A stretch of 48,376 nt of DNA, taken from NCBI GenBank assembly GCA_016875165.1, contig VGSF01000029.1, forward strand, positions 1 through 48,376, in the 5' to 3' direction. The stretch comes from Deltaproteobacteria bacterium. GTDB lineage: Bacteria; Desulfobacterota; SM23-61. Positions 1 to 6,714 of the stretch are shown here, in pieces. A program made the position numbers and the translations under genes. The notes beneath the pieces were generated by a model. That model was not told the DNA's origin, made no database searches, and worked only from the letters and a program-made list of their open reading frames with translations. The number at the start of each line of letters is the position of its first letter. Position 1 is the stretch's first letter.

Positions 1-144
1 ATGTTTTCGCATGAGAAATTCATAGCATTATTTTTAGACTCCTTACAAGTCATAAAACCCGCATAAATAAAGGGCCATATGATGTTTTTAGGCTCATTTT
101 TACCCACACGATTTGGAGAAGACCCATAATTTTGTTTAAAATAA

Positions 145-270
145 GTCAAGAAGAATTTCCAGGCCGCCAACCTGATGAACATAATGGAGATCAACTTGGA
201 CCCGATCCCGGTGAAGTTGGGGTCGGCTGGCTTGAGCTGGTTCGGAAAGGTTTTGCGCCATGACAGATAG
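145..270 (+). pseudogene. possible 3' remnant of a DapA-like gene
   Basis: A 41-codon open stretch bounded by in-frame stops and without a start codon ends in residues containing NLDPIPVKLG. This resembles the NPIPVK motif near the C terminus of dihydrodipicolinate synthase-family proteins. Nothing upstream in this frame continues the gene, so if the resemblance is real this is a leftover tail. Its 3' half lies antisense to the last codons of the toxin pseudogene at 191-523. The identification depends on a single short motif and could be chance. Confidence 0.22.
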
Positions 271-523
271 CAACAATTTCTATAAGTTTACCCTTAAGGC
301 GATACACGATTCTGTAGTTTTCGTAAATCTTTTCCCTTAAGTTCTCATTTCCATATTCTGGAACAATCCGGCCTGATTTGGGGAATTGAGGAATGGCTTT
401 AACTATGTTGGTTACCTTCTTTGCAAAAAGGATGGCGTAGTATTGAGAATCTTTGGCGATGTAGTCACAGATTTCTTCAAGATTGGAAGCGGCCCTTGGA
501 GACTATTTTATCTTGAGAGCCAT
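191..523 (-). pseudogene. RelE/ParE-family toxin broken by an amber codon at codon 7
   Basis: Read from an ATG at 523, which overlaps the antitoxin gene by 16 bases, the product begins MALKIK, then TAG at 505-503, then SPRAASNLEEICDYIAK and a further 80 or so residues. Those residues look like a normal RelE/ParE ribosome-dependent or gyrase-type toxin, with core motifs such as GRIVPEYG and YRIVYR. Relatives usually carry tryptophan or another aromatic residue before SPRA, so TGG to TAG is the simplest explanation. No ATG, GTG or TTG follows soon after the stop, so a shortened start cannot rescue the fold. The last 14 codons (rich in Ser, Pro and Gly) look like read-through into unrelated sequence. 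It is therefore probably inactive unless the amber codon is suppressed or is a sequencing error. Confidence 0.72.
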
Positions 524-696
524 TTTGACATCCGTTTTTCAACTTCTTCGTGAGGAATACCTTTTCCCTCATCAAGCTCCTTCAAACCGGCGTCAACCTG
601 GGATTTGAAATATAACTCCGCCATAATGTCGTCAATGGTAACGTCATCCCGCAGAGATTGGATCATTCTTATGACTTCCTGCTTTATTCCCAACAT
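508..696 (-). CDS. type II antitoxin (RelB/ParD-like, 62 aa) paired with the broken toxin
   Basis: This 62-residue acidic protein has the composition usual for the antitoxin of RelE/ParE systems: a predicted helical N terminus (residues 1-30) and a C-terminal tail reading GIPHEEVEKRMSKWL, the arm that typically wraps the toxin. It lies immediately upstream of, and overlaps, the toxin reading frame on the minus strand, the classic antitoxin-first order. Because the toxin is interrupted, the antitoxin may now be an orphan; orphan antitoxins are known to act as autoregulators or to neutralise related toxins elsewhere. The family call comes from layout and tail motif. The exact antitoxin subfamily is uncertain. 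Confidence 0.65.
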   Translation of the reverse strand: MLGIKQEVIRMIQSLRDDVTIDDIMAELYFKSQVDAGLKELDEGKGIPHEEVEKRMSKWLSR

Positions 697-736
697 TTTT
701 TCATTACCTCCATTAAAAACTTGTCCGTAAATAGAA

Positions 737-828
737 TTCCCCCCTTTGCAAAGGGGGGCGAGGGGGGATTTTGCTCGGAAATCCCAAATTGAATCCCCCT
801 ATGTCCCCCTTTTTCAAAGAGGGATTTA
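737..828. repeat. G/C-tract palindromic repeat (family B), two arms
   Basis: Two palindromes, the first reading CCCCCCTTTGCAAAGGGGGG, sit in tandem in the 697-1010 gap. The same kind of C-tract/G-tract palindrome recurs near 3490-3590, 23911-23963, 28979-29034, 33496-33545, 44540-44630, 46458-46500 and 48066-48326. The rest of the gap shows no gene that I recognise. Confidence 0.7.
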
Positions 829-1010
829 AAACCACGACTTATTTAAGGATAAGCTCTAAATTATTTATATCATATCAACAATGTTTTTAACAAGCGATCA
901 TAATTTCGTATAACAAGACGATAAGTCTATGCCGCGCAGCGACATAGCGCCTTATTGTTTTCGGTCCAAAAGGAAGTGAAGGATTTATTCAGAATGCTTT
1001 TGTGCCGTTG

Positions 1011-1154
1011 TTATCTCAAGTAATCGGTAAGTGCCTGATAGGTCACAGGTAGCCGATCTAACTTGGAAGAATCATCCATTAGCTGCCTCTCTTGAATGGC
1101 CTTGGATTCCGTTCTATCTCGTCCACTTTGGCGTTTTTTCTTTCGCTTCGCCAT
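1011..1154 (-). CDS. small basic protein of unknown function (47 aa)
   Basis: An open frame from ATG at 1154 to TAA at 1011 encodes 47 residues with a strongly basic start (MAKRKKKRQSGRDR) and a more ordinary C-terminal half ending ALTDYLR. It begins 18 bases after the stop of the 68-residue frame at 1173-1379 on the same strand, with a purine-rich AAAGG stretch upstream, so the two may be co-transcribed. I do not recognise a family. The basic N terminus could bind nucleic acid, but that is only inference. Its reality rests on the tandem spacing and should be treated as tentative. Confidence 0.35.
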   Translation of the reverse strand: MAKRKKKRQSGRDRTESKAIQERQLMDDSSKLDRLPVTYQALTDYLR

Positions 1155-1172
1155 GAACCCGATTTACCTTTT

Positions 1173-1379
1173 CTATTCACCCGACGATGAAGGTGTAGGC
1201 CGAAATGAGACAGTTACCTCGGCCGAATTCATTACCTCAGGTGCAGGCTTGCTGGCGGTTCCCATTGCTTCCAGCGCTCCCTGATAAACCCGCTCGATTT
1301 CCCCGAATAAATCAAGGATAAACGCCACATCTGGGTCATCCTCACGGAGCCGGCGAAGCTCATTGGTTAGACTGTTCAT
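1173..1379 (-). CDS. hypothetical protein, 68 aa
   Basis: The ATG at 1379 is preceded by AGGAAG with a 7-base spacer, a good ribosome binding site. Residues 1-40 are rich in charged and aliphatic residues (RRLREDDPDVAFILDLFGEI) and look like amphipathic helices, whereas the last 20 residues are rich in Ser, Thr and Pro. I do not recognise the family. It lies among toxin-antitoxin genes and directly upstream of the 47-residue frame at 1011-1154. A small antitoxin-like or accessory role is possible but not shown. Confidence 0.4.
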   Translation of the reverse strand: MNSLTNELRRLREDDPDVAFILDLFGEIERVYQGALEAMGTASKPAPEVMNSAEVTVSFRPTPSSSGE

Positions 1380-1451
1380 CCCATTACTTCCTATTGGTTT
1401 TCCAGCTTTCTAAGGATTACCACATTTTCCAAATAGCCACAATTTCATCTA

Positions 1452-1530
1452 AGGGGATGCCCGGGCTGCCGAAATGTCTTGAAGGAACATTTGGTCACCT
1501 GCCCGGGAACCGGCAGATAGGCACTGTGCT
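1452..1530. repeat. about 80-bp repeat, copy 1 (partner at 3205-3286)
   Basis: This stretch contains TTTGGTCACCTGCCCGGGAA followed by CCGGCAGATAGGCACTG. It matches the stretch at 3205-3286 over most of its length. The 3' part forms an imperfect hairpin around CCGGGAACCGG. It lies between the 68-residue frame and the BrnA-like gene. Confidence 0.55.
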
Positions 1531-1623
1531 GTGGAGCGGTCAGCGCCATGTCCTCGCGAACAGCAGCATTCCGATAGACCGAAAGAAGAGCAAGGCCTTT
1601 GGCTGCTAATCTTTTGGCCTTGC

Positions 1624-1920
1624 TCAGCGGCCGTTCTTTGTAAGCAAATCTTTTCTGGATCCAGAAAAGGCCGCTTCTTCTATATCTAATCTCTCCTGTA
1701 TAATCCTCTTGAGCCAGTTGTCTAAATTCGCCTCACGATGCAAACGTGCAAAGAAAGCTGCCTGTGCCGCCAATGCCCCCGGGATTGATACAGAAGTCGA
1801 TTTTGATCTACGGACCTTCACAGGTTTCCCCCACGCAGTTTCATCATCTGCCTGAGCGGTTACGATACGATCGATTTCTTCTTCACTCCTAATTTTTCTT
1901 TTTGCTTTCATATTTTCCAT
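1624..1920 (-). CDS. brnA: BrnA-like antitoxin (98 aa)
   Basis: This is the second gene of a toxin-antitoxin pair on the minus strand, overlapping the BrnT-like toxin by 13 bases. The protein has an N-terminal region (residues 1-40) with the SEEEIDRIVTAQADDE segment typical of BrnA-family antitoxins. A beta-strand and helix segment (about residues 44-75, KSTSVSIPGALAAQAAFFAR) follows, consistent with a ribbon-helix-helix DNA-binding dimer. Such antitoxins usually repress their own promoter and neutralise the RNase toxin. The C-terminal 20 residues are not conserved in my recollection. The call rests mainly on gene order and partner identity. Confidence 0.6.
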   Translation of the reverse strand: MENMKAKRKIRSEEEIDRIVTAQADDETAWGKPVKVRRSKSTSVSIPGALAAQAAFFARLHREANLDNWLKRIIQERLDIEEAAFSGSRKDLLTKNGR

Positions 1921-2159
1921 CCTGTGATAATCCGAACAATATTGCCCGGTTTAAGTTGAAAAATTATTCTAACTCTCCGCCCTCCAACTGTATTGCCAAT
2001 AAGCTGGTAACGGTCTTTGTATGCTTTATTTCTACGAATCTCATAATTCGAGAAAAAACATTCGACCGCCTCTTCAAAAGTTACTCCATGGCTCCTAAGT
2101 TTATCGCGATCAAAGTCGTATTCAAAATTTGAGGGAATAAATTGGTTCCAATTTACCAA
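1908..2159 (-). CDS. brnT: BrnT family type II toxin (83 aa)
   Basis: The motif order FEYDFDRDKLRSHGVTFEEA, then RYQLIGNT, then RRVRIIFQL and VRIITGWK matches the compact BrnT RNase fold: a first strand ending in D, a K-HGV helix, and two central strands ending near I-I-T-A-x-K in relatives. BrnT toxins cleave RNA and are held in check by the downstream BrnA. The reading frame starts at a TTG at 2159 with AAGGA about 10 bases upstream. No in-frame ATG is better placed, so the precise start is uncertain. The toxin-first order with a short overlap is standard for brnTA. Confidence 0.75.
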   Translation of the reverse strand: MVNWNQFIPSNFEYDFDRDKLRSHGVTFEEAVECFFSNYEIRRNKAYKDRYQLIGNTVGGRRVRIIFQLKPGNIVRIITGWKI

Positions 2160-2462
2160 TTATTATATCCTTATTCGACATTCTTAACTACTGGCAATCA
2201 AGGGTTCCATTCCCAAAAGTCTCGATATGGAAGCGGAGTGCAGACTTAACAACAGTACCGTGCCTTTGGAAACCGAGAAATTCTTTCCTTAATTCACCTT
2301 CGCCCCAAGAATATCGGAATCAAGGGAACTACGTCCCGCCTTTCGCGAACGGAGGCTCGATCCCCGAAATAAATATTTTATTCTTGTCCATGGGAAATGC
2401 TTGGTCGTAAATATACTTTTCTAAGATAAAGGAATTTTCTTACCCCTTCAAGCGGGCGGGAA
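2160..2462. other. gap between brnT and hicA without a recognised gene
   Basis: About 300 bases separate two toxin-antitoxin pairs. The minus strand has an open stretch of roughly 45 codons (including GEGELRKEF and ALRFHIETFGN) but no start codon, so it may be a relic. No hairpin followed by a T-run and no convincing promoter were seen. Confidence 0.4.
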
Positions 2463-2693
2463 TCATTTTAAAAATTCTTTAAATCTCTCCACGGTCAAGT
2501 CAGCATCCCTTAGAATGCTTGCCAAAACTTTCGGGTGGAGAATCTTTCCTGTATGATAAGGGACGGTTGCCCTTCTGCTTTCTTTATTTTTGTATATCTT
2601 ATGGCTTCCACTCTGTCGTGAAAAGGAAAAACCCGCCCGCTCTAACACTCTGATTAGGTCAGCAGCAGTTACTCTCGGTAGTTTTTCACTCAT
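2463..2693 (-). CDS. hicA: HicA-family mRNA interferase toxin (76 aa)
   Basis: HicA toxins are small dsRBD-like RNases that cleave mRNA and tmRNA. Here the diagnostic features are all visible: an N-terminal helix with LIRVLERAGF, the catalytic-type motif GSHKIY with His31, and the HPKVLASILRDADL helix leading to a C-terminal VERFKEFLK. Length is normal for the family. The start overlaps the stop of hicB by four bases on the minus strand. Antitoxin-first order is less usual than hicA-hicB but well known. The gene appears intact, so a functional toxin is plausible. Confidence 0.85.
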   Translation of the reverse strand: MSEKLPRVTAADLIRVLERAGFSFSRQSGSHKIYKNKESRRATVPYHTGKILHPKVLASILRDADLTVERFKEFLK

Positions 2694-2914
2694 ACTGCTA
2701 CTTCCATCATAGTGAGGCTTAATGATTCTGCTTGAGGAATTTCTTCACCACTTTCAATCCTGTCTTCTATGTGCAGGTGGATAGCGTCTTTGATATTCTC
2801 CAAAACCTCCTCATAAGTGTCACCCTGTGTGTAGCAACCCTGAAGTTCGGGACAGAAGGCAAAATACCCATCCCTGTCCCTTTCAATTACCACTGAAAAC
2901 TTATAGGCCCTCAT
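2690..2914 (-). CDS. hicB: HicB-family antitoxin (74 aa)
   Basis: This is the partner of HicA. The N-terminal half shows the RNase-H-like HicB fold: YKFSVVIERDRDGYFAFCPE, then LQGCYTQGDTYEEVLENIKDA with the conserved G-C-x-T-x-G-D-T-x-E-E core. The C terminus is short and lacks an obvious ribbon-helix-helix or helix-turn-helix domain. DNA binding for autoregulation is therefore not evident in this short form. The start at 2914 has a strong AGGAGG site about 6 bases upstream. The four-base overlap with hicA indicates translational coupling. Confidence 0.85.
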   Translation of the reverse strand: MRAYKFSVVIERDRDGYFAFCPELQGCYTQGDTYEEVLENIKDAIHLHIEDRIESGEEIPQAESLSLTMMEVAV

Positions 2915-2995
2915 CTTCCAACCTCCTCTTTATTTAAATCAGGACAAAAATAAGGTCGTTGCCTAAATATTAAATCTGATCCCTGTATGTCTTTA

Positions 2996-3156
2996 TCATA
3001 AGGCCGCCTCCATAATAAAGTTTAGCGGTTCTTTTTGGACTAAATGATAAACAAGAAAGTTTGCATCCAGCCCATATGAACGCACCCCTTCCTCTGCTGC
3101 TCGCTCATAAATATCATAGGAACCTACTAATTTTTCTTCAAATCCTTTTCTCCCAT
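2996..3156 (-). pseudogene. frameshifted small gene upstream of hicBA
   Basis: An ATG at 3156 follows an AGGAGG site by 9 bases and reads MGEKDLKKN before two stop codons. Restoring one A in the A-run at 3131-3135 gives a continuous product of about 53 residues: MGEKDLKKKLVGSYDIYER followed by AAEEGVRSYGLDANFLVYHL and a tail ending MEAAL, with TGA at 2996. The good ribosome site and the clean downstream frame argue for a real gene that lost one base, or for a sequencing error in a homopolymer. I do not recognise the family. Its position beside toxin-antitoxin genes suggests a related small protein. Confidence 0.45.
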
Positions 3157-3204
3157 GTCTGTATACCTCCTCTTCTCAATTAAATTTTACACAATTTTGC
3201 AAAA

Positions 3205-3286
3205 CGGGGCGACCGGGTTCCTGAAGTGTCCCGATGGGCATTTGGGGCATCTGCCGGGAAACCGGCAGATAGGCGCTGCGGTGCTA
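3205..3286. repeat. about 80-bp repeat, copy 2, with a GAAA-loop hairpin
   Basis: This is homologous to 1452-1530. At 3251-3268 it contains CTGCCGGGAAACCGGCAG, a perfect 7-base-pair stem with a GAAA tetraloop. On the minus strand it lies about 100 bases upstream of the ribosome site of the frameshifted gene at 2996-3156, so it could be part of a leader RNA. No protein function is supported. Confidence 0.55.
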
Positions 3287-3429
3287 AGAGAAATAAAAGA
3301 ACCCCGTCCCTCTTTTCGAGAAATGGGGCTTCCATGTTTCGGCACATATTACCTCCTCAAATAATTAAGGAGAAAGCCAAGGCTGATATGACCTTTATTC
3401 CTTTTATGAGAATTTGGACTGGAATTGTT

Positions 3430-3613
3430 AGATTCTTACATCTTTCAATCTGAGAATTTTCTTCTCAGACTTTAATAATATCCCTAAAATCTCCCCTCCC
3501 CTGGCGGGAGGGGATGAAGGGGAGGGGGATCATTTTTCTATTCACCCCCACCCTCACCCTCCCCCATCAAAGGGGGAGGGGATCAGATGGAAATTTCAAA
3601 TATCTTTGGATAG
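3430..3613. repeat. 184-bp repeat, inverted relative to the copy at 48036-48218
   Basis: The block starting near TTCTTACATC, running through the family B palindromes (CCCCTCCCCTGGCGGGAGGG) and ending near TTTCAAATATCTTTGG, is the reverse complement of 48036-48218 with only scattered mismatches. Together with 3205-3286 it accounts for most of the 3157-3684 gap, in which I see no gene. Confidence 0.85.
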
Positions 3614-3684
3614 GTTTATACCATCAAATTCCTTGCCATATCAAGAAAATTATCGGTAGGTGTTTTGCGGTGAATTTTTATGAG

Positions 3685-6408
3685 TCAGGTGGTCAAGCGG
3701 CGATAGATTTTAGGAAGTTCCCGGGGAAGCGCAGCAGTTTCCTCAATGACCAGGTATCTGGATGGCTGGCAGATCTTCCGCAGATAGTCATTTCCTGCCC
3801 GATCCACCGTGATGCAAAAAGTATGAATATTCTTCCGGTCAGCTTCCTCCAGGGCCATCATCGTATCATGAAGGGCGTATTCCTTGTCGGCCCGATCTTC
3901 CCCGTAATCGTAATCCTGGGGGTAGCCATCGCTGATCAGGATGATGTTTTTAATTTTTGATTCCCGGCCGTTCATTTTCTCCACGGCATGTCGTATGGCC
4001 GGCCCCATGCGGGTGGAACGCTGGGGTTTTATCTCCCCAATCCTTCCCTTAACCTTCTCTCCATATTCTTCAGAAAAATTTTTGATAGTAAAAAAATCTA
4101 CTTGGTTCCTGCCGTATCCCGAGAAACCAAAAATGGCGTATTCATCACCAATCTCTTTTAAAGCTTCGGCCATGACTACCAAAGCTTCTCTTTCGATGTC
4201 GATAATCTTTTTTTCTGCGGGTGCGCCAGGGGTAGATCCTGGTGATTTATCTTTTCCGTTCACCCGTTCATCCGTGGAGGCGCTCATATCCAAAAGGAAA
4301 AGAGTGGAAAAATCACGATCTTTTCGATTCTTCTCGATATAGATTTTTTCAGAAGGCGAACGGCCGGCCCGGCGATCGACGGAAGCTTCGATGGCCGCGT
4401 TGAGGTCAATCTCTTCCCCTCTCTCCAGGTAGGGAATTTTTTTAAAACGTTCCGGTTTGAGCATCTGGAATTGCCGGCGCACTTCAGCCACCAAATCCGC
4501 GTAGGCCTGAAGAATCTCGGAGACAAACCCGGATGAACCTGTCTCAATTTCTTTCTCTTTTAACCAGCACCATTTCACCCGGTAATCGTTGATCTGGCAG
4601 TCCCATTCATCGTAATAATAGGCGCCATCGCTATCTCCTCCGAGTTCTTCAATAAGCGCAACCATTTCGGTTTTCAGTAATTTCTGGGCCTTCTCCCGGG
4701 TCGCTTTAGACCTAAAGACATTTTTCAAACCATCCAGGTCGGTGAGGAATAGACCCTGAAAGCCGCTCTCCCCTTCCCCTTTAAAGGTTTGGGTTTCCAC
4801 TTCCATTCCCTTCTTTAAAAGCTCTTTTAACTCTTCCGCTGAAAGGGGAGCGCCAATTTCCATTTGATTCAAAAGGGCTTGGATATCCCGCAGGCGCAAT
4901 TTCTTCTGGACCAGCTCAGGTCGAAAGTGTCCCCGATGAGGCAAAGGAGCCAGGTTGCTATACGGCTCCTCCCCTTGGGCAAGCCGGGGCGCAAAATCCA
5001 TTCCCTCAGTTGCCAAAAGTGAGCGATTCAGTGAGGGGCAATTTTGCAGATCGTTTTCCGGGAAAAGGCTCATGGGCCGAAAATTAGGCAAGGCGCTCAG
5101 CCAGCGATAAAGGATCACCGTGGCCCGGGCGGAGTCTGCAACGGTGGCCCCTTTTTCCCAAAGCGGCGCCAGCAGCGAAAGCAGCTCCGGCAGGCGCAAA
5201 GCGACTACTCCGGGGAAATGGCCATCAGTTTTTCCTAAAACGGTGATCCTCAAAATAGATTCCAGCACTGCTTCCTGCAGAGGAAGCGAGCTTGGCCAAG
5301 GTCTTTTTTTCAGAGTCTCCTTAAGGAAAAGGTCCATTTCTTTTTTCAAACCGCGGTACTCCCGGCGAAGGCCATAGTCGATTCGGGATCCTTCGAGGAT
5401 ATGGAAAATATCCCGCGCTAAGTTGCTTTTGGGGAAAAGGCGGAGGAAAGCTTCCAGAGGAGAAATGGAATTCCCCTTATCCTTAACTGCCTGCAAACAG
5501 GCGCGGAAAAGTGCCGGGGGAAAGAGATCATAAACTGAGGATAGTTTAAAGGTAAATGTCCCAAACTCCAGATAACCGGCTTGATGAGCTGTGGCCAGCC
5601 TGTAGGCTGAAAAATTCAGTTCCGCAGAAGAAAATTCCCTGGAAACCGACGGCAGGTAGATTGTTTCCCCATCGGTGCACGGCAAGAAATAGAAAGAGGA
5701 CTGCACCCCCCTCTTTAAATCCTGCAATGACTTGAGACTCAAGCTTTTCCCGGTAAGGGCCTGGGCAAAATATTTGAGGGGACGGACAACTTCTTCAAGG
5801 GAAACAGCCGGATTCTCCACTTGCCCCAAATCCTGCGACCGCTTTGATTCCAGTCCGTAGTAAGCCTGGGCCGCAGGCAGATTTTTTTGAATTAAGGGTA
5901 GCCCTTCTTCAAACCATCGAATAATGTTTTTTGCATAAATATCATTTGTTATTTTGGATAAATTCAAAAAATACTTGAAAGAAACAGGCCAATCTATGGT
6001 AGCCATTCTTAGGCCCAGATCAAGATATACGGAACCTCCATTTTGCGGGAGGAGTTTTATGGTTTCGGGAATTTTTTCCAAAAAATCAAGGAGGGTTTCT
6101 CTTGATTCGGAGGCCAAAATTTCGGCCCAGCGAAGGGTGGTATGGCGAAAGGAAGGATCGATGGAGGCAAGAGCTCCGGGAGCGAGGCGTAGAAAGATCA
6201 AGGCGAATTTGCTGGATCTTTCCGCCACTTTCAAGCCTATTTTCAGAAGCTCGGCTCTCTCATCAGTTGTTAGCGCTGGAAGGATTGGGAGTGCGCTGAG
6301 CAAAGCTTTGTCGATTTTTTCGATATCCCAGCGAACACGCTTCCGCAGATCTTGGGCGAATTGATTCCAGGCCTGGATTTCTTCCTCATTCATTTTAATA
6401 AAATCCAC
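3685..6408 (-). CDS. CbbO/NorD-type VWA-domain protein (907 aa)
   Basis: This large cytoplasmic protein has a C-terminal von Willebrand factor A domain. The MIDAS metal-binding motif DMSAS is at residues 707-711, followed by a later threonine segment (RSTRMGPAIRHA) and an aspartate segment (ISDGYPQDYDYG). The N-terminal 600 residues are helical and unlike common enzymes, as in CbbO/NorD. In the known family such proteins pair with a MoxR AAA+ ATPase to remodel or insert metal into a target enzyme, for example Rubisco activation (CbbQO) or nitric oxide reductase maturation (NorQD). No rubisco or norCB is present in this window, so the client is unknown. The cbbQ-like gene upstream on the same strand supports a functional pair despite the repeat-filled 306-base gap. 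Confidence 0.85.
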   Translation of the reverse strand: MDFIKMNEEEIQAWNQFAQDLRKRVRWDIEKIDKALLSALPILPALTTDERAELLKIGLKVAERSSKFALIFLRLAPGALASIDPSFRHTTLRWAEILASESRETLLDFLEKIPETIKLLPQNGGSVYLDLGLRMATIDWPVSFKYFLNLSKITNDIYAKNIIRWFEEGLPLIQKNLPAAQAYYGLESKRSQDLGQVENPAVSLEEVVRPLKYFAQALTGKSLSLKSLQDLKRGVQSSFYFLPCTDGETIYLPSVSREFSSAELNFSAYRLATAHQAGYLEFGTFTFKLSSVYDLFPPALFRACLQAVKDKGNSISPLEAFLRLFPKSNLARDIFHILEGSRIDYGLRREYRGLKKEMDLFLKETLKKRPWPSSLPLQEAVLESILRITVLGKTDGHFPGVVALRLPELLSLLAPLWEKGATVADSARATVILYRWLSALPNFRPMSLFPENDLQNCPSLNRSLLATEGMDFAPRLAQGEEPYSNLAPLPHRGHFRPELVQKKLRLRDIQALLNQMEIGAPLSAEELKELLKKGMEVETQTFKGEGESGFQGLFLTDLDGLKNVFRSKATREKAQKLLKTEMVALIEELGGDSDGAYYYDEWDCQINDYRVKWCWLKEKEIETGSSGFVSEILQAYADLVAEVRRQFQMLKPERFKKIPYLERGEEIDLNAAIEASVDRRAGRSPSEKIYIEKNRKDRDFSTLFLLDMSASTDERVNGKDKSPGSTPGAPAEKKIIDIEREALVVMAEALKEIGDEYAIFGFSGYGRNQVDFFTIKNFSEEYGEKVKGRIGEIKPQRSTRMGPAIRHAVEKMNGRESKIKNIILISDGYPQDYDYGEDRADKEYALHDTMMALEEADRKNIHTFCITVDRAGNDYLRKICQPSRYLVIEETAALPRELPKIYRRLTT

Positions 6409-6414
6409 GAATTA

Positions 6415-6711
6415 TTCACCGCAGAGTTCGCAGAGAACTCAGAGAAGAAATAAAACTTAAGATTAACAAAACAAAGCATATAAATATTGATGATCTCGTA
6501 AAAAGTCGGAAAATACGTTTTTCTGTCATTCCGGCCCCGATTTTCATCGGGATAAACTCCAGCCGGAATCCAGTCTTTTCGAATAGTTATAAGTTCTCTG
6601 GACTCCGGTTTTCATCGGAGTGATGACTTTTTACGAAGCCATCAATATTATTCTTCGGATTGTGATTGTAATTTTCTACTTCTCCGCGTTCTCTGCGTTC
6701 TCTGTGGTGAA
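6415..6711. repeat. composite MITE-like element filling the cbbQ-cbbO gap
   Basis: The ends are near-perfect inverted repeats, TTCACCGCAGAG at 6415 and CTCTGTGGTGAA ending at 6711 (family C). Inside, at about 6488-6645, lies a second palindromic unit (family A) with CGTAAAAAGTC and GACTTTTTACG ends and the internal CATTCCGG/CCGGAATCC pairing. The nested structure spans almost exactly the gap between the stop of the ATPase gene and the start of the VWA gene. Confidence 0.75.
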
Positions 6712-6714
6712 AAA

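Noticed and set aside
3205..3286. A cyclic-di-GMP or other known riboswitch
   Set aside because: The hairpin is stable, but the conserved core sequences of known riboswitches are not present around it.
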